This document shows, piece by piece, positions 36,454 to 47,302 of a DNA stretch of 64,000 bases. Both the position numbers and the translations under genes were made by a program. Where the stretch lies: positions 1,387,001-1,451,000 of the forward strand of contig NZ_JAMXSR020000002.1 of assembly GCF_024124765.2 (NCBI RefSeq). The letters are read 5' to 3'. The notes beneath the pieces were generated by a model. That model was not told the DNA's origin. It made no database searches and saw only the letters and a list, made by a program, of their open reading frames with translations. Origin of the DNA: Sphingomonas sp. H160509. GTDB lineage: Bacteria > Pseudomonadota > Alphaproteobacteria > Sphingomonadales > Sphingomonadaceae. The first letter of the stretch is position 1; every line of letters begins with the position of its first letter.

Positions 36454-39110
36454 TTAGACCCCCCGCCGCCTCCAGCTTTGCGCGCACCGCCGCAACTGCT
36501 TCCGCAGCCTTGTTGCCATCAGGCCCACCGCCCTGCGCCATGTCGGGACGGCCGCCACCGCCCTGCCCGCCTAGCGTCGAGACCGCGATCTTGAGCAGGT
36601 CGACGGCGTTGTGGCTGGCGACCAAGTCCGCTGTCACACCGACCGCGACCGAAGCGCGACCATCGTTGATCGCTACCATCACCGCGATGCCGGAACCCAG
36701 GCGCTGCTTGGCTTCGTCGACCGCGCCGCGCAGGCCCTTCGCCTCGAAGTCGTTAAGCACCTGCCCGATGAACGCGACGCCGCCGACCTGTTCCGGCCCA
36801 GCCGCTTCGCCCGATCCACCACCGCCGAGCGCGAGCGCCTTCTTCGCGTCGGCGAGTTCGCGTTCGAGGCGGCGGCGGTCTTCGAGCAGCGATGCGACGC
36901 GCGCCGGGACCTCGTCGGGGGGTCGATTTCAGCACTGCCGCCGTCTCGCGCAGGCGGTCGTCACGGCTGGTCAAGTACGCGCGCGCCGCTTCGCCCGTGA
37001 GCGCTTCGACACGGCGGATGCCGCTCGAGACCGCACCTTCGCCGACGACCTTGAACAAGCCGATGTCGCCGAGCGCGTTGACGTGCGTGCCGCCGCACAA
37101 TTCGATCGAGTAGGTGCCATCCTCGGTCGAGCCCATCGACACGACTCGGACTTCGTCGCCGTATTTCTCACCGAACAGCGCCATCGCGCCCATCGCGATC
37201 GCGTCGTCGGGGGTCATCAGCAGCGTCGTCACCGCGCCGTTGCCGCGGACCTGCGCGTTCACGTCGGCCTCGACCTGCGCGATGTCGGCGGGGGGTCATC
37301 GCGACCGGCTGCGAGAAGTCGAAGCGCAGGCGGTCGGGCGCGACGAGGCTGCCCTTCTGCGCGACGTGCGTGCCAAGACGCTCGCGGAGGGCCTCGTGGA
37401 GGAGATGCGTCGCGGAGTGGTTGGCACGGATCTGTGCGCGGCGCGCGACGTCGATCCGGAGCTTGACCGGATCGCCGACCTTGATCTCGCCGGACTCGAC
37501 GATCGCGTGATGCACGAACACGCGGCCGAGCTGCTTCGACGTCTCGGTGACGTTCGCGTGCAGGCCGGTGTCGTTCGAGATGTGACCGGCATCGCCGACC
37601 TGTCCGCCGCTCTCGCCATAGAACGGCGTCTGGTTGACGACGATCGCGATGGCGTCGCCGGTGGTCGCGTGGTCGACGCGCGCGCCGTCCTTGACCAGTG
37701 CGACGACTTCGCCCCTCGCCTGTATCCGATGCGTAGCCGAGAAATTCGGTGCCGCCGGTCTGCTCGACGATGTCGAACCAGATGTCGTCCGAAGCCTTCG
37801 CGCCCGATCCCTTCCAGGCGGCGCGGGCGGCGCGCTTCTGCTCGGCCATCGCGGTGTCGAAGCCTTCGCGGTCGACCGCGATGTTGCGTTCGCGCAGCGC
37901 GTCCTCGGTCAGGTCGTACGGGAAGCCGTAGGTGTCGTAGAGCTTGAACGCGACGTCGCCCGCCAGCGTGCCGTCTGTCATCCCGGTGGTCGCCTCGTCG
38001 AGCAGCTTCAGCCCCTTGTCGAGCGTCTGGCGGAAGCGCGTTTCCTCCTGCTGCAACGTTGCCTCGATCAGCGGGCGTGCGCGAGAAAGTTCGGGATAGG
38101 CGGCGCCCATCTCGGTGACGAGCGCGGGGACGAGCCGGTGCATCAACGGCTGCTTGGCACCGAGGATGTGCGCATGGCGCATCGCGCGGCGCATGATTCG
38201 GGCGCAGGACGTAGCCGCGGCCCTCGCTCGCGGGCAGCACGCCGTCGGCGATCAGGAAACCGGCGGTGCGCAGGTGATCGGCGATCACGCGGTGGCTGGC
38301 GGTGTTGGCGCCGTCTGTCGCGGTGTGCGTCAGCGCGCCCGACGCCGCGATCAGCGCCTTGAACGTGTCGGTGTCGTAATTGTCAGTGACGCCCTGCATG
38401 ACCGCAGCGATGCGCTCGAGCCCCATGCCGGTGTCGATCGAGGGCTTGGGCAGGTTGCCGACGATCTCGGCGTTCTCCTGCTCGTATTGCATGAACACGA
38501 GGTTCCAGATCTCGACGAAACGATCGCCATCTTCGTCGGGGCTGCCGGGAGGGCCGCCGAAGATGTGATCGCCGTGGTCGTAGAAGATCTCGGAGCACGG
38601 CCCGCACGGCCCGTTGTCGCCCATCGACCAGAAATTATCCTTGGTCGGGATGCGGATGATGCGGTGATCGGGGAGGCCGGCAACCTTCTCCCAGAGATCG
38701 AACGCCTCGTCGTCGGTGTGGTAGACGGTGGCGGTCAGTTTATCGGGCGACAGGCCCCATTCGCGGGTGAGCAACGTCCAGGCGTGAACGATCGCCTGTT
38801 CCTTGAAATAGTCGCCGAACGAGAAATTGCCGAGCATTTCGAAGAAGGTGTGGTGGCGCGCGGTGTAGCCGACATTGTCGAGATCGTTGTGCTTGCCACC
38901 GGCGCGAACGCATTTCTGCGACGATGTCGCGGTGGTGTAGGGGCGCGATTCGAGGCCGGTGAAGACGTTCTTGAACGGCACCATCCCGGCGTTGACGAAC
39001 ATCAGCGTCGGGTCGTTCTGCGGCACGAGCGGTGCGGAGGGCACGATCTGGTGCCCCTGCGATCCGAAATAGTCGAGGAAGCCGCGGCGGATGTCGTTCG
39101 TCGATGTCAT
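36454..39110 (-). CDS. alaS: Alanine-tRNA ligase (five frameshifts)
   Basis: Class II synthetase with editing and C-Ala domains; about 885 codons. The N-terminal catalytic core is intact: [48 protein letters not shown]-like [19 protein letters not shown]. One-base shifts at about 38200-38202, 37712-37715, 37290-37295 (G6), 36917-36922 (G6) and 36459-36464 (C6). The editing-domain HxxxH is in [17 protein letters not shown] and the Cys/His site in [15 protein letters not shown]. Correcting the last run gives the natural end [11 protein letters not shown]; uncorrected, the frame runs into a palindromic repeat. Confidence 0.95.
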
Positions 39111-39229
39111 GCCGGGGACTTAGGCGAGCGGGGCGGTTCGCTCAAGTGGAGGTGTGTAAGGGCCATGCAGTAGAGAGGGTGTCGGCGGACGCCGGCGCTG
39201 CACGCATCCGACTGAAACGAAGAGAGCTT

Positions 39230-39421
39230 GTTTCCCCGCGAAGGTGGGGATCCAGACTGGGCTCCCGCCTTCGCGGGAGAACAAGAAAGCGCTGCAATTC
39301 AACAAGAGCAACACCACCCCGGCGAAGGCCGGGGCCCAGTTGGGGAACGTGGCTAACGAAGGACTGCGCTCGATTATTACCACCTTTCCAACTGGGCCCC
39401 GGCCTTCGCCGGGGTGGTGGC
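39230..39421. repeat. Family C and family A palindromic repeats, side by side
   Basis: 39230-39284: CCCCGCGAAGGTGGGGATCC facing GGGCTCCCGCCTTCGCGGG. 39311-39421: arms ACCACCCCGGCGAAGGCCGG and CCGGCCTTCGCCGGGGTGGT, spacer with CTAACGAAGGACTGCGCTCG. They fill the gap between alaS and the M24 peptidase. Confidence 0.85.
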
Positions 39422-39438
39422 GCTATCGTGAAGGTCCC

Positions 39439-40721
39439 CTACCCCAACGGCGCATCGATCGACTTAGGCGGCTCGCTGAACCATTTAGGGGCCCGCATCG
39501 GTCATGTGGAAGCAATCCTCGATCCGCACGCCGAACCTCCCGGGAATGTAGATCCCCGGCTCGTCGGAGAAGCACATCCCCGCCGCCAGCTTCGTTGTCT
39601 CGCCGTGGACGAGGTTGACGGGTTCATGGCCGTCCATGCCGATGCCGTGGCCGGTGCGGTGCGACAGGCCGGGGAGCTTGTACCCCGGCCCATAGCCAAG
39701 CGTCTCGTAATGCCGACGGACCGCGTCGTCGACGCTGCCGGCGGGTGCACCGATCTTCGCGGCGGCGAATGCGATCTGTTGGCCGCGGGCGACCTGGTCC
39801 CACGTCTTGCGTTGGTCGACAGTTGCCGCGCCGTGCACCCAGGTGCGCGAGATGTCGGACTGATAGCCCTGCACCGCACAGCCGCAGTCCATCAGCACGA
39901 CCTGGTCGTCGGCGACGCGGTGAATTTCGCGGCTGCCGTGCGGATAGGCAGACGCCTCGCCGATCAGTGCGAGTGCGAACTCGGGCGCGCCGCCGAGTTT
40001 CTTCGTCGCGGCGTTCATCAGCGCGCCGATCTCGGTGCCGGTCATGCCCTTCTCGACGCGCGGCTTGGTCCAGCGATAGGCGGCGAGCGTGACCTCGGTC
40101 GCGGTCTGCATCAGCGCGATCTCGGCGGGGGGTCTTGATCATCCGGCAGGCGCGGACGACCGGGTCGGCGGATACGATCTTTGCTTCCGGCAACACGAGC
40201 TGAAGGCCTGCATAGGCGAAATAGCGTACCTCCGCCTCAAGCCCGATTGGCCGCGCGGCGAGCTTGCGGTCGCGAAGGAAGCCGGCGGCCACGACGAGCG
40301 GGTTCTCGTCCTCCTGCCAGACGCGCACCTCGGCGGGGACGGCGAGCGTCTCGCGCACCGACGGCTCCTCGAAGAACGGCGTGACGATGCACGGTTCGCC
40401 CTCGACCGGGAGGATCGCCAGCGTCAGCCGCTCGCTCGTGTGCCAGCGGACGCCGGTGAAGTAGATCATCGACGATCCCGGCTCGATCAGCACTGCGCCG
40501 ATGCCCGCCGCCTTCATCAGCGATTGCGCGCGGACCAGCCGCGCGGCGCGTTCGGTGGCGTCGATCGGCCGGGTCGTGCCGGTGATGTCGGACAGCGCCG
40601 ACAGGTCCGGCTCGGCGGCGCGGAGGATCGCACTGGTCGACAGCAACGGCGCCGCGATGGCGAGGCTCAGCAGGTCGCGACGCGAGGGGCTGAAGGCGGG
40701 CTTGTGGCGTGCGGTCGACAT
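39439..40721 (-). CDS. M24 family metallopeptidase with Tat signal (two frameshifts)
   Basis: Xaa-Pro-type dipeptidase, exported folded: the signal RRDLLSLAIAAPLLSTSAIL begins with an S-R-R-D-L twin-arginine motif. N-terminal creatinase-like domain, then the metal site: two Asp in VLMDCGCAVQGYQSDISRTW, His in HRTGHGIGMDGHEPVN, Glu in FSDEPGIY and RFGVRIEDCFHMTDAG. G6 at 40127-40132 and a C run at 39489-39492 shift the frame. Corrected, it ends PKWFSEPPKSIDAPLG at 39439. About 425 aa. Confidence 0.9.
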
Positions 40722-40792
40722 CGTCGGACGATAGGGTCCTTGACCCGGGCGCCGCAATCCCCTTCCCTGTTCGCACTTCTCGGGAGCGATTA

Positions 40793-42131
40793 ATGGCCAA
40801 GCGGCTAACCTATTACATCTTGTTCGGCCTCGTCGCGGGTATGGTCGTCGGCTGGATCCTGAACGCGTCGATCGACAATGGCACGGCCGAGTCCGCCGAA
40901 CGGCTGAAGGACATCGCCGGCTATTTCTCGATCGTGACGACGCTGTTCCTCCGGCTGATCAAGATGATCATCGCGCCGCTGGTGTTCTCGACGCTGGTCG
41001 TGGGCATCGCGCATATGGGCGATACCGGTGCGCTTGGGCGGGTCGGGTTGCGCAGCCTCGGCTGGTTCATCTGCGCGAGCCTATTGTCGCTTACTCTGGG
41101 CCTGATCCTCGTCAACGTGTTGCAGCCGGGCGTCGGCCTCGCGCTCGCGATCCCGCCGGCGACCGCGTCGAGCGGCGTCGACCGCGCTACGTTCGATCTC
41201 GCCAAGTTCATCACGCATATCGTCCCCGATTCGATGATCGCGGCGATGGCGGGCAACGAGATCCTCCAGATCGTCGTGTTCTCGGTGTTCGTCGGCGTCG
41301 CGATCACCGCGGTCGGCGAGAAGGCCGCGCCGCTGGTCAAGGCGATCGAGGCACTTGTTGCGGTGATGCTGCAGATCACCAACTACGTGATGCGGTTCGC
41401 GCCGTTCGCGGTGTTCGCCGCCGTGACCGCGACGCTCGCCGAGCGGGGGCCGACCATCCTTGGTCAGCTCGGCTATTTCATGTTGAGCTTCTATATCGGC
41501 CTTGCGCTGCTGTGGGCGATGCTGATCGGGATCGCGTTCCTGCTGATCGGTCCGCGGACGCGGTTGCTGGTGCGCTATATTCGCGATCCGTTGATCCTCG
41601 CCTTCTCCGCGGCATCGTCCGAGGCGGCATATCCGCGGACGCTGGAGGCGCTCGACCGGTTCGGCGTGCCCCCCGCGGATCGCCAGCTTCGTGCTGCCGC
41701 TGGGCTATTCGTTCAATCTCGACGGGTCGATGATGTACATGACGTTCGCGTCGCTGTTCATCGCGCAGGCGTACGGCATCCACATGCCGATCGGGCAGCA
41801 GATCGCGATGCTGCTGGTGCTGATGGTGACGTCGAAGGGCATCGCGGGCGTGCCGCGCGCATCGCTGGTGGTGATCGCGGGGACGCTGTCGATGTTCAAG
41901 ATCCCGGAGGCGGGGATCCTGTTGATTCTGGCAGTGGATCATTTCCTCGACATGGGGCGCTCGGCGACGAACGTGATCGGGAATGCGGTGGCGGCGACCG
42001 TGGTCGCGAAATGGGAGGGCGGGCTCGACGAGCGGGAGCCTGCCGATCGGGATTTCCCGCATGCGCCGACCGGGCATGGGCCGAAGGTGGATGTGGACAG
42101 CTACGAGAAGATTGGGCCGGGACAGGTTTAG
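40793..42131 (+). CDS. Dicarboxylate/amino-acid:cation symporter (one frameshift)
   Basis: SDF/DAACS family (DctA/GltP-like) inner-membrane carrier for C4-dicarboxylates or glutamate. About 445 aa, eight helices plus re-entrant hairpins. Hairpin 1 reads FSAASSEAAYPRTLEAL. A C6 run at 41669-41674 adds a base; corrected, it continues RIASFVLPLGYSFNLDGSMM (the NMDGT-like sodium/substrate site) and VPRASLVVIAGTLSMF. GGGAG lies seven bases before the ATG. Substrate not determined. Confidence 0.93.
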
Positions 42132-42163
42132 GATCGACGCTTGCACCGAGCGTCGCACCACTG

Positions 42164-42254
42164 TTCCGTCATCCCAGCGAACGCTGGGATCCAGAGCCAC
42201 GAGCGCCGGTGTCTGTGGCTCTGGATCCTGGGTCGAGCCCAGGATGACGGAGGG
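42164..42254. repeat. Palindromic repeat, family B variant
   Basis: CATCCCAGCGAACGCTGGGA with TCCAGAGCCACGAG faces GTGGCTCTGGATCCTGGG and GAGCCCAGGATGACGG. Between the convergent symporter and GST genes. Confidence 0.75.
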
Positions 42255-42286
42255 GTTCAGGTACCTTCAGACCCTATCGCGGCGGG

Positions 42287-42910
42287 TCAGGCGTAAGCGT
42301 AGGGGCCGCCTTTTTTTAGCCCTGCTTGATACGCGGGGCGTGCGTGGACCTTTGCCAGCCAAGCGATCGTCGCGGGACGGGACTCGTTGAGACCGCCGCG
42401 GCTGCGCGCGGCTTCCAAAGGAAAGCTCATCATGATGTCGGCGGCGGTCATCTCGGCGCCGGCGAACCAGGGGCGCTGCGACAGTTCGGATTCGACATAG
42501 TCGAGGTGGACGTCGATCATCGGCTGGATCTTCTTGGTCGCCGCCTTGCCCAGGATCGGGATGCGCGCGAGGACGAGCTTCAGGAGCAGCGGCGGCATCA
42601 TCGAGCCTTCCGCATAGTGGAGCCAGAAGCGGTAACGCAGCGCGTCTGCGCGGTTGGCGGGGGCGCCGAGCTTGTCGTCCGCCTTGTCGACGAGATATTC
42701 GACGATCGCGCCGGTCTCGGCCACCACCTGGCCGTCATCCTCGATCACCGGCGACTTGCCGAGCGGGTGGACCTTCTTGAGTTCGGGCGGGGCGAGCATC
42801 GTTGCCTTGTTCCGCTCGTAGCGCTTGATCTCGTAGGGAAGGCCGAGTTCCTCGAGCATCCACAGGATCCGCTGCGATCGCGAGTTTTCGAGGTGGTGGA
42901 CGATGATCAT
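42287..42910 (-). CDS. Glutathione S-transferase
   Basis: 207 aa from ATG 42910 (MIIVHHLENSRSQRILWMLE). Thioredoxin-fold N-domain with HPLGKSPVIEDDGQVVAETG (cis-Pro and glutathione-binding E-T/S), helical C-domain (FWLHYAEGSMMPPLLLKLVL). Downstream of the methyltransferase by 17 bp and probably co-transcribed with it. Confidence 0.93.
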   Translation of the reverse strand: MIIVHHLENSRSQRILWMLEELGLPYEIKRYERNKATMLAPPELKKVHPLGKSPVIEDDGQVVAETGAIVEYLVDKADDKLGAPANRADALRYRFWLHYAEGSMMPPLLLKLVLARIPILGKAATKKIQPMIDVHLDYVESELSQRPWFAGAEMTAADIMMSFPLEAARSRGGLNESRPATIAWLAKVHARPAYQAGLKKGGPYAYA

Positions 42911-42927
42911 GCTGAACCCCCTGTTTT

Positions 42928-43766
42928 TTATTCGGACGATTTGCGCGCGGTCCAGATCCAGGCGGCCGCGTGGAATTCCACCGTGTCGCCGCTTCGGTAC
43001 CGGTCGCAGACCTGAGTGAGACGCGCGATGTGGCGCTCGCGTTCCTCGGGGGCGGCGTCGCGGATGGCGGAGGCGGCTGGGCCGATGCGGCTGAAATAGT
43101 CGACGGCGTCGGCTACGGGGTCGGCGCCCCTCCCCTGCCCGGTAGGCGAATTCGACACGCTCGGGTGACGCGACATGCCAGCCGGATTTTTCGAGGATGC
43201 TCGCGACGTAGGTCGGGTCGGCGAAAGCGAAGGGCCCGGGTGCGGTGGTGGCTGGAGGTGTCTGCATTGCCGCCGGTCGCGGTGATGATTTCGGTGGCCC
43301 AGCGGTTGGCGGCACGGTCGGCGAAGCAGGAGAAGACGAGCGTTGCGTCTGGGGCGGCGGCTTCGGCCAAAGTGGTGAAAGCGGCGACGGGGTCTGCGAA
43401 GAACATTACGCCGTGGCGGGAGACGTAGAGGTCGATTGGGGCGTGGTTCGGGGCGGCGGCGGTGATGTCTGCGCACTCGAAGCGGGCGTTGAATGCGGTT
43501 TTGGCGCGGTGTTTGGCGATCTCGATCAGGTTTGGTGAGAGATCGATGCCGGTTACGGTCGCGTTGGGCAGAGCTTGCGCGGTGGCTAGCGTGGTGGCGC
43601 CAGCGCCGCAGCCAATGTCGATGATCTTTCGGGTTTGGGGGGTGGCGGCGGACAGAATCGCGGCGTTTAGATACGGGGTTAGGTTGGTGAAGCTGCGGTC
43701 GGTTCGGTGCCATTCCTCGGCCCAGACATCGCCTATTCTGCCGGTCCAGTCGTAGGCGGTGGTCAA
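42928..43766 (-). CDS. Class I SAM-dependent methyltransferase (two frameshifts)
   Basis: Starts MTTAYDWTGRIGDVWAEEWH. SAM-binding motif I is KIIDIGCGAGATTLATAQAL, followed by VTGIDLSPNLIEIAKHRAKT and FECADITAAAPNHAPIDLYV. Shifts near 43262-43275 and 43127-43134 split the C-terminus; corrected it reads PFAFADPTYVASILEKSGW and ends VEFHAAAWIWTARKSSE. About 278 aa. Substrate unknown. Confidence 0.88.
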
Positions 43767-43846
43767 TCGCTGATCCGTTTCATGCTCGGGCGGGGGGGAC
43801 GATTAGACGGTCTATAGGGTCTTATATAATCGGTACATTGGGTCCG

Positions 43847-43880
43847 AAGTGCACAAAGTGCACAAAGTGCACAAAGTGCA
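43847..43880. repeat. Nine-base direct tandem repeat
   Basis: Four consecutive units AAGTGCACA (the last incomplete), each holding the palindrome GTGCAC. It lies about 80 bases upstream of the methyltransferase start in an AT-richer patch (TCTTATATAATCGG). Could be a set of binding sites. Confidence 0.8.
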
Positions 43881-43965
43881 GACGCTGGCGCAGCATTTGT
43901 GAAGCGGTGTTTTGCGGTCCGATGTAGGCGAGCATACTGACATCAGTAGCGTTGTTTTCCTGCGA

Positions 43966-44126
43966 AGACGGGGATTCAGACTGGGCTCCCGCCTTCGCGG
44001 GGAGAAAATGCGGCGCGCGGGCTCGTTTAAGAATTTGGAGTCATTGCCCTAAAGAGCTTGGTTGAGCGCGGGATTTATTTGCAGGGTCGTGCCAACTGGG
44101 CCCCGGCCTTCGCCGGGGTGGTGCTG
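43966..44126. repeat. Family C repeat and a family A half-element
   Basis: 43966-44004 pairs a CGAAGACGGGGATTCAGACT arm with CTCCCGCCTTCGCGGGGAG. 44091-44126 is one family A arm (CCAACTGGGCCCCGGCCTTC). The rest of 43767-44227 shows no gene I can support. Confidence 0.7.
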
Positions 44127-44227
44127 AGGATGGGTTAGCGGGGTGCCATTTCGCCACTCGCTGAACTGTGGGCCGCGCGCATCCTTGGCAGCTTGAGCCG
44201 TAAGCCATGAAGCGTGCCGCCACCGCG

Positions 44228-44293
44228 TGCCCTCACCCTCCCATTGCGAAGGCAATGGGTCCCTCCCTCTCCCCTGAGGGAGAGGGAAAGTAG
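44228..44293. repeat. Palindromic repeat, family E, after recA
   Basis: Nested inverted repeats: CCCATTGCGAAGGCAATGGG and CCCTCTCCCCTGAGGGAGAG. It ends three bases before the recA stop and may act as its transcription end. Confidence 0.7.
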
Positions 44294-44295
44294 GG

Positions 44296-45369
<1,074 letters not shown>

Positions 45370-45427
45370 CGAATATGCTCCCATCGCTAAAGCAAGCGCG
45401 CGTGCCATTCAACGCGTCAAACAGCAT

Positions 45428-45452
45428 GTATTCTCTTTGTTCTTTTTGGAAC
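45428..45452. promoter_or_regulatory. Possible LexA operator upstream of recA
   Basis: GTTC-N6-GAAC at 45439-45452 overlaps GTAT-N7-GTTC at 45428-45442. The alphaproteobacterial SOS box is GTTC-N7-GTTC, so neither copy is perfect. Position, 60-80 bases before the recA start, is right for an operator. Confidence 0.3.
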
Positions 45453-45644
45453 AAGTGGGGAACGATAGGTTTGTTGGGGAAATTTGCGGCGGTGGGGTCG
45501 TGCAGGGCCCGTTGGGTAAGGGGACGGCGTCAGTCTGGCATCCGCCGGTCTGCATGCTCGAAGCTTCAGGCCCACGGAGTCGTGAGTTCATTGAGTTGCA
45601 GGCGTTGGAAGACGTTCGATGCGGACACGATTCGGACAAGTGCA

Positions 45645-45963
45645 CCCTCCCCGCCGGGGCCGGGGTCCAAGTGGAGAGGTTGGCGTGACGGCGTGCGTCT
45701 GTCGTCAGGAGCGTTTCCCAACTGGGCCCCGGCCTTCGCCGGGGAGGTGCTCTGGTTGGGGGGGTATAATGCCGGACATGTTCGGGATGACCGACGAGGG
45801 GCGGGATCCGCGGTGTGGGCGTTTAGGTCGAGATCTAGGTCGAGATCGGTTCGGGTTGTTTGGACGCGGGGTTTGGACAGCCAACGGATCGCGATTCTGA
45901 AGGATGTCTGGGACGGGCGGTTTCGTTTGCGGCTCTGGATCCTGACTTTCGTCAGGATGACGG
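45645..45963. repeat. Family A element and family B half-element in the recA-ispE gap
   Basis: 45645-45751 has arms CCCCGCCGGGGCCGGGGTCC and CCAACTGGGCCCCGGCCTTC. 45937-45963 is a single B arm (CTGACTTTCGTCAGGATGAC). Between them GTCGAGATCTAGGTCGAGATC is a short direct repeat. I see no convincing gene in 45370-46017. Confidence 0.75.
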
Positions 45964-46017
45964 GCGGTGGCGGCGAGGCGGCGGCCAGCTTCGAAGGTGC
46001 CGCCGCCTATCGATCGA

Positions 46018-46964
46018 TCAGGCGAGCTTCGTTGCGAGGGTCCACCAGCCTTTGGCTTGCGCGGCGGCGGTGGCGGTGTCTCTGGCTTCGGGGGTTTCGA
46101 ACAGGGCGAAGCAGGTAGCGCCGGAGCCGGACATTCTGGACAGGAGGACGCCTTGGGCTGCGTCCAAGAGCGCGCGGACTTCGGCGATTACGGCGGCAAG
46201 CGCCAGTGCGGGGGGTTCTAGGTCGTTGCGGCCTCCGAGGGCGCGGTCGAGGAGATTGCCTTCGGGAATCGGGCCTCGATCGTGGCCGTCCCAGGTCTTG
46301 AAGACGGCTGCGGTGGAGACCGCGACGCCTGGGTTCACGAGCAGGAGCGGGGTGCCGGACAGGCCTTCGAGATTGGTGAGGGTGTCGCCCTTGCCGGTGC
46401 CGAGCGTGGTGCGGTTGGCGAGGCAGGCGGGGACGTCGGCGCCGAGCTTTGCGGCGATTTCGTGGAGGCGGGGGTCGGTTGGGGCTATGCCGTGGAGCCG
46501 GGCCAGCGCGCGGAGCGTGGCGGCGGCGTCGGCCGAGCCTCCGCCTATGCCCGAGGCGATGGGGAGGTGCTTTTCTAGGGTTATGGAGTGGTAGGCCTCG
46601 GGGGGCGAACGCGGTGGTGAAGGCGTCTGCTGCGGCGGTTACCAAGTTGCCATGCCAGGGGGGCGGCGCTTGGAGTGGTGCTGGACGAGCGGGGTGCTTC
46701 GTCATTGTTCACCCCCAATTGGGCCCCGGCCTTCGCCGGGGTGGTGTTCGAGGTCGGGGTAATGCTCTGGACGGGGAGGAGTGCTGCGGCGAAGGGGCCG
46801 GTTATGGTGAAGCTGTTGGTTTGGGCGGGTTCCACCGTGACCAGGTCGCCGTCGGTGGCGAAGGCGAAGAGGGTTTCGAGGTCGTGGTAGCCGTCGGGGC
46901 GGCGGCGGCGGACGTGGAGGGCCAGGTTGATCTTGGCGGGGGCGGGTTCGGTGATGGCGGGCAT
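46018..46964 (-). CDS. ispE: 4-(cytidine 5'-diphospho)-2-C-methyl-D-erythritol kinase, with in-frame repeat insertion (two frameshifts)
   Basis: GHMP kinase of the MEP isoprenoid pathway, expected to be essential. Starts [20 protein letters not shown]. After ITGPFAAAL, where the family has about seven residues before NLV, there are 43 residues including [11 protein letters not shown], encoded by a family A palindromic repeat. The protein then resumes [20 protein letters not shown]. The ATP loop is [20 protein letters not shown], and the end has [16 protein letters not shown]. Removing one base from each of two six-base runs (46658-46663 and 46600-46605) makes the whole reading frame continuous, insertion included. 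Confidence 0.93.
46665..46780 (-). repeat. Family A palindromic element inside ispE
   Basis: On the minus strand it reads ACCACCCCGGCGAAGGCCGG then GGCCCAATTGGGGGTG and a spacer, matching one arm of the intergenic family A elements. It contributes roughly 36 codons without a stop. The second arm is missing or decayed. Confidence 0.8.
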
Positions 46965-47045
46965 TGTCGGTCTCGGGGTTTGGCGGCGAAGGGTTCCAGC
47001 GCAGCTTAGCGTAATACGCGTGATGTCTGCGGGTTTAAGCGCGTC

Positions 47046-47122
47046 GTCCTGACGAAAGTCAGGATCCAGGGTAACGAATGGTGCCGTGCTTGGCTCTGGA
47101 TCGTGACTTTTGTCAGGATGAC
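47046..47122. repeat. Palindromic repeat, family B
   Basis: CCTGACGAAAGTCAGGATCC faces GGATCGTGACTTTTGTCAGG across about 30 bases. Between the TPR gene and ispE. The remaining bases of the 337-base gap show only a CCCTTCCC-rich E-like fragment near 47255-47300. Confidence 0.8.
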
Positions 47123-47302
47123 GGCGGACCTGAGATGCCGTGCACCTCGCCAGTTGGGGGCGTTGTCGCGATCGCTTCCGCGGCTCGTCCGCCACTCAGA
47201 ATTAATTGTGATCTCGCGAAGCGGCCCCTTCGCCGTGGCTCGCCTTGTCCTCACCCCTTCCCACACTTGCGTGGCCCTTCCCTCCCCGGCGGAAAAGGGA
47301 TT

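Noticed and set aside
36454..41674. Programmed frameshifting as the cause of the breaks in alaS, the M24 peptidase and the symporter
   Set aside because: The breaks occur in many unrelated genes, several per gene, without slippery heptamers or pseudoknots, which indicates sequencing error.
45619..45900. Possible 40-90 aa protein in the recA-ispE gap
   Set aside because: It runs through palindromic repeats (WAPAFAG-like translation) and has no family or ribosome-site support.
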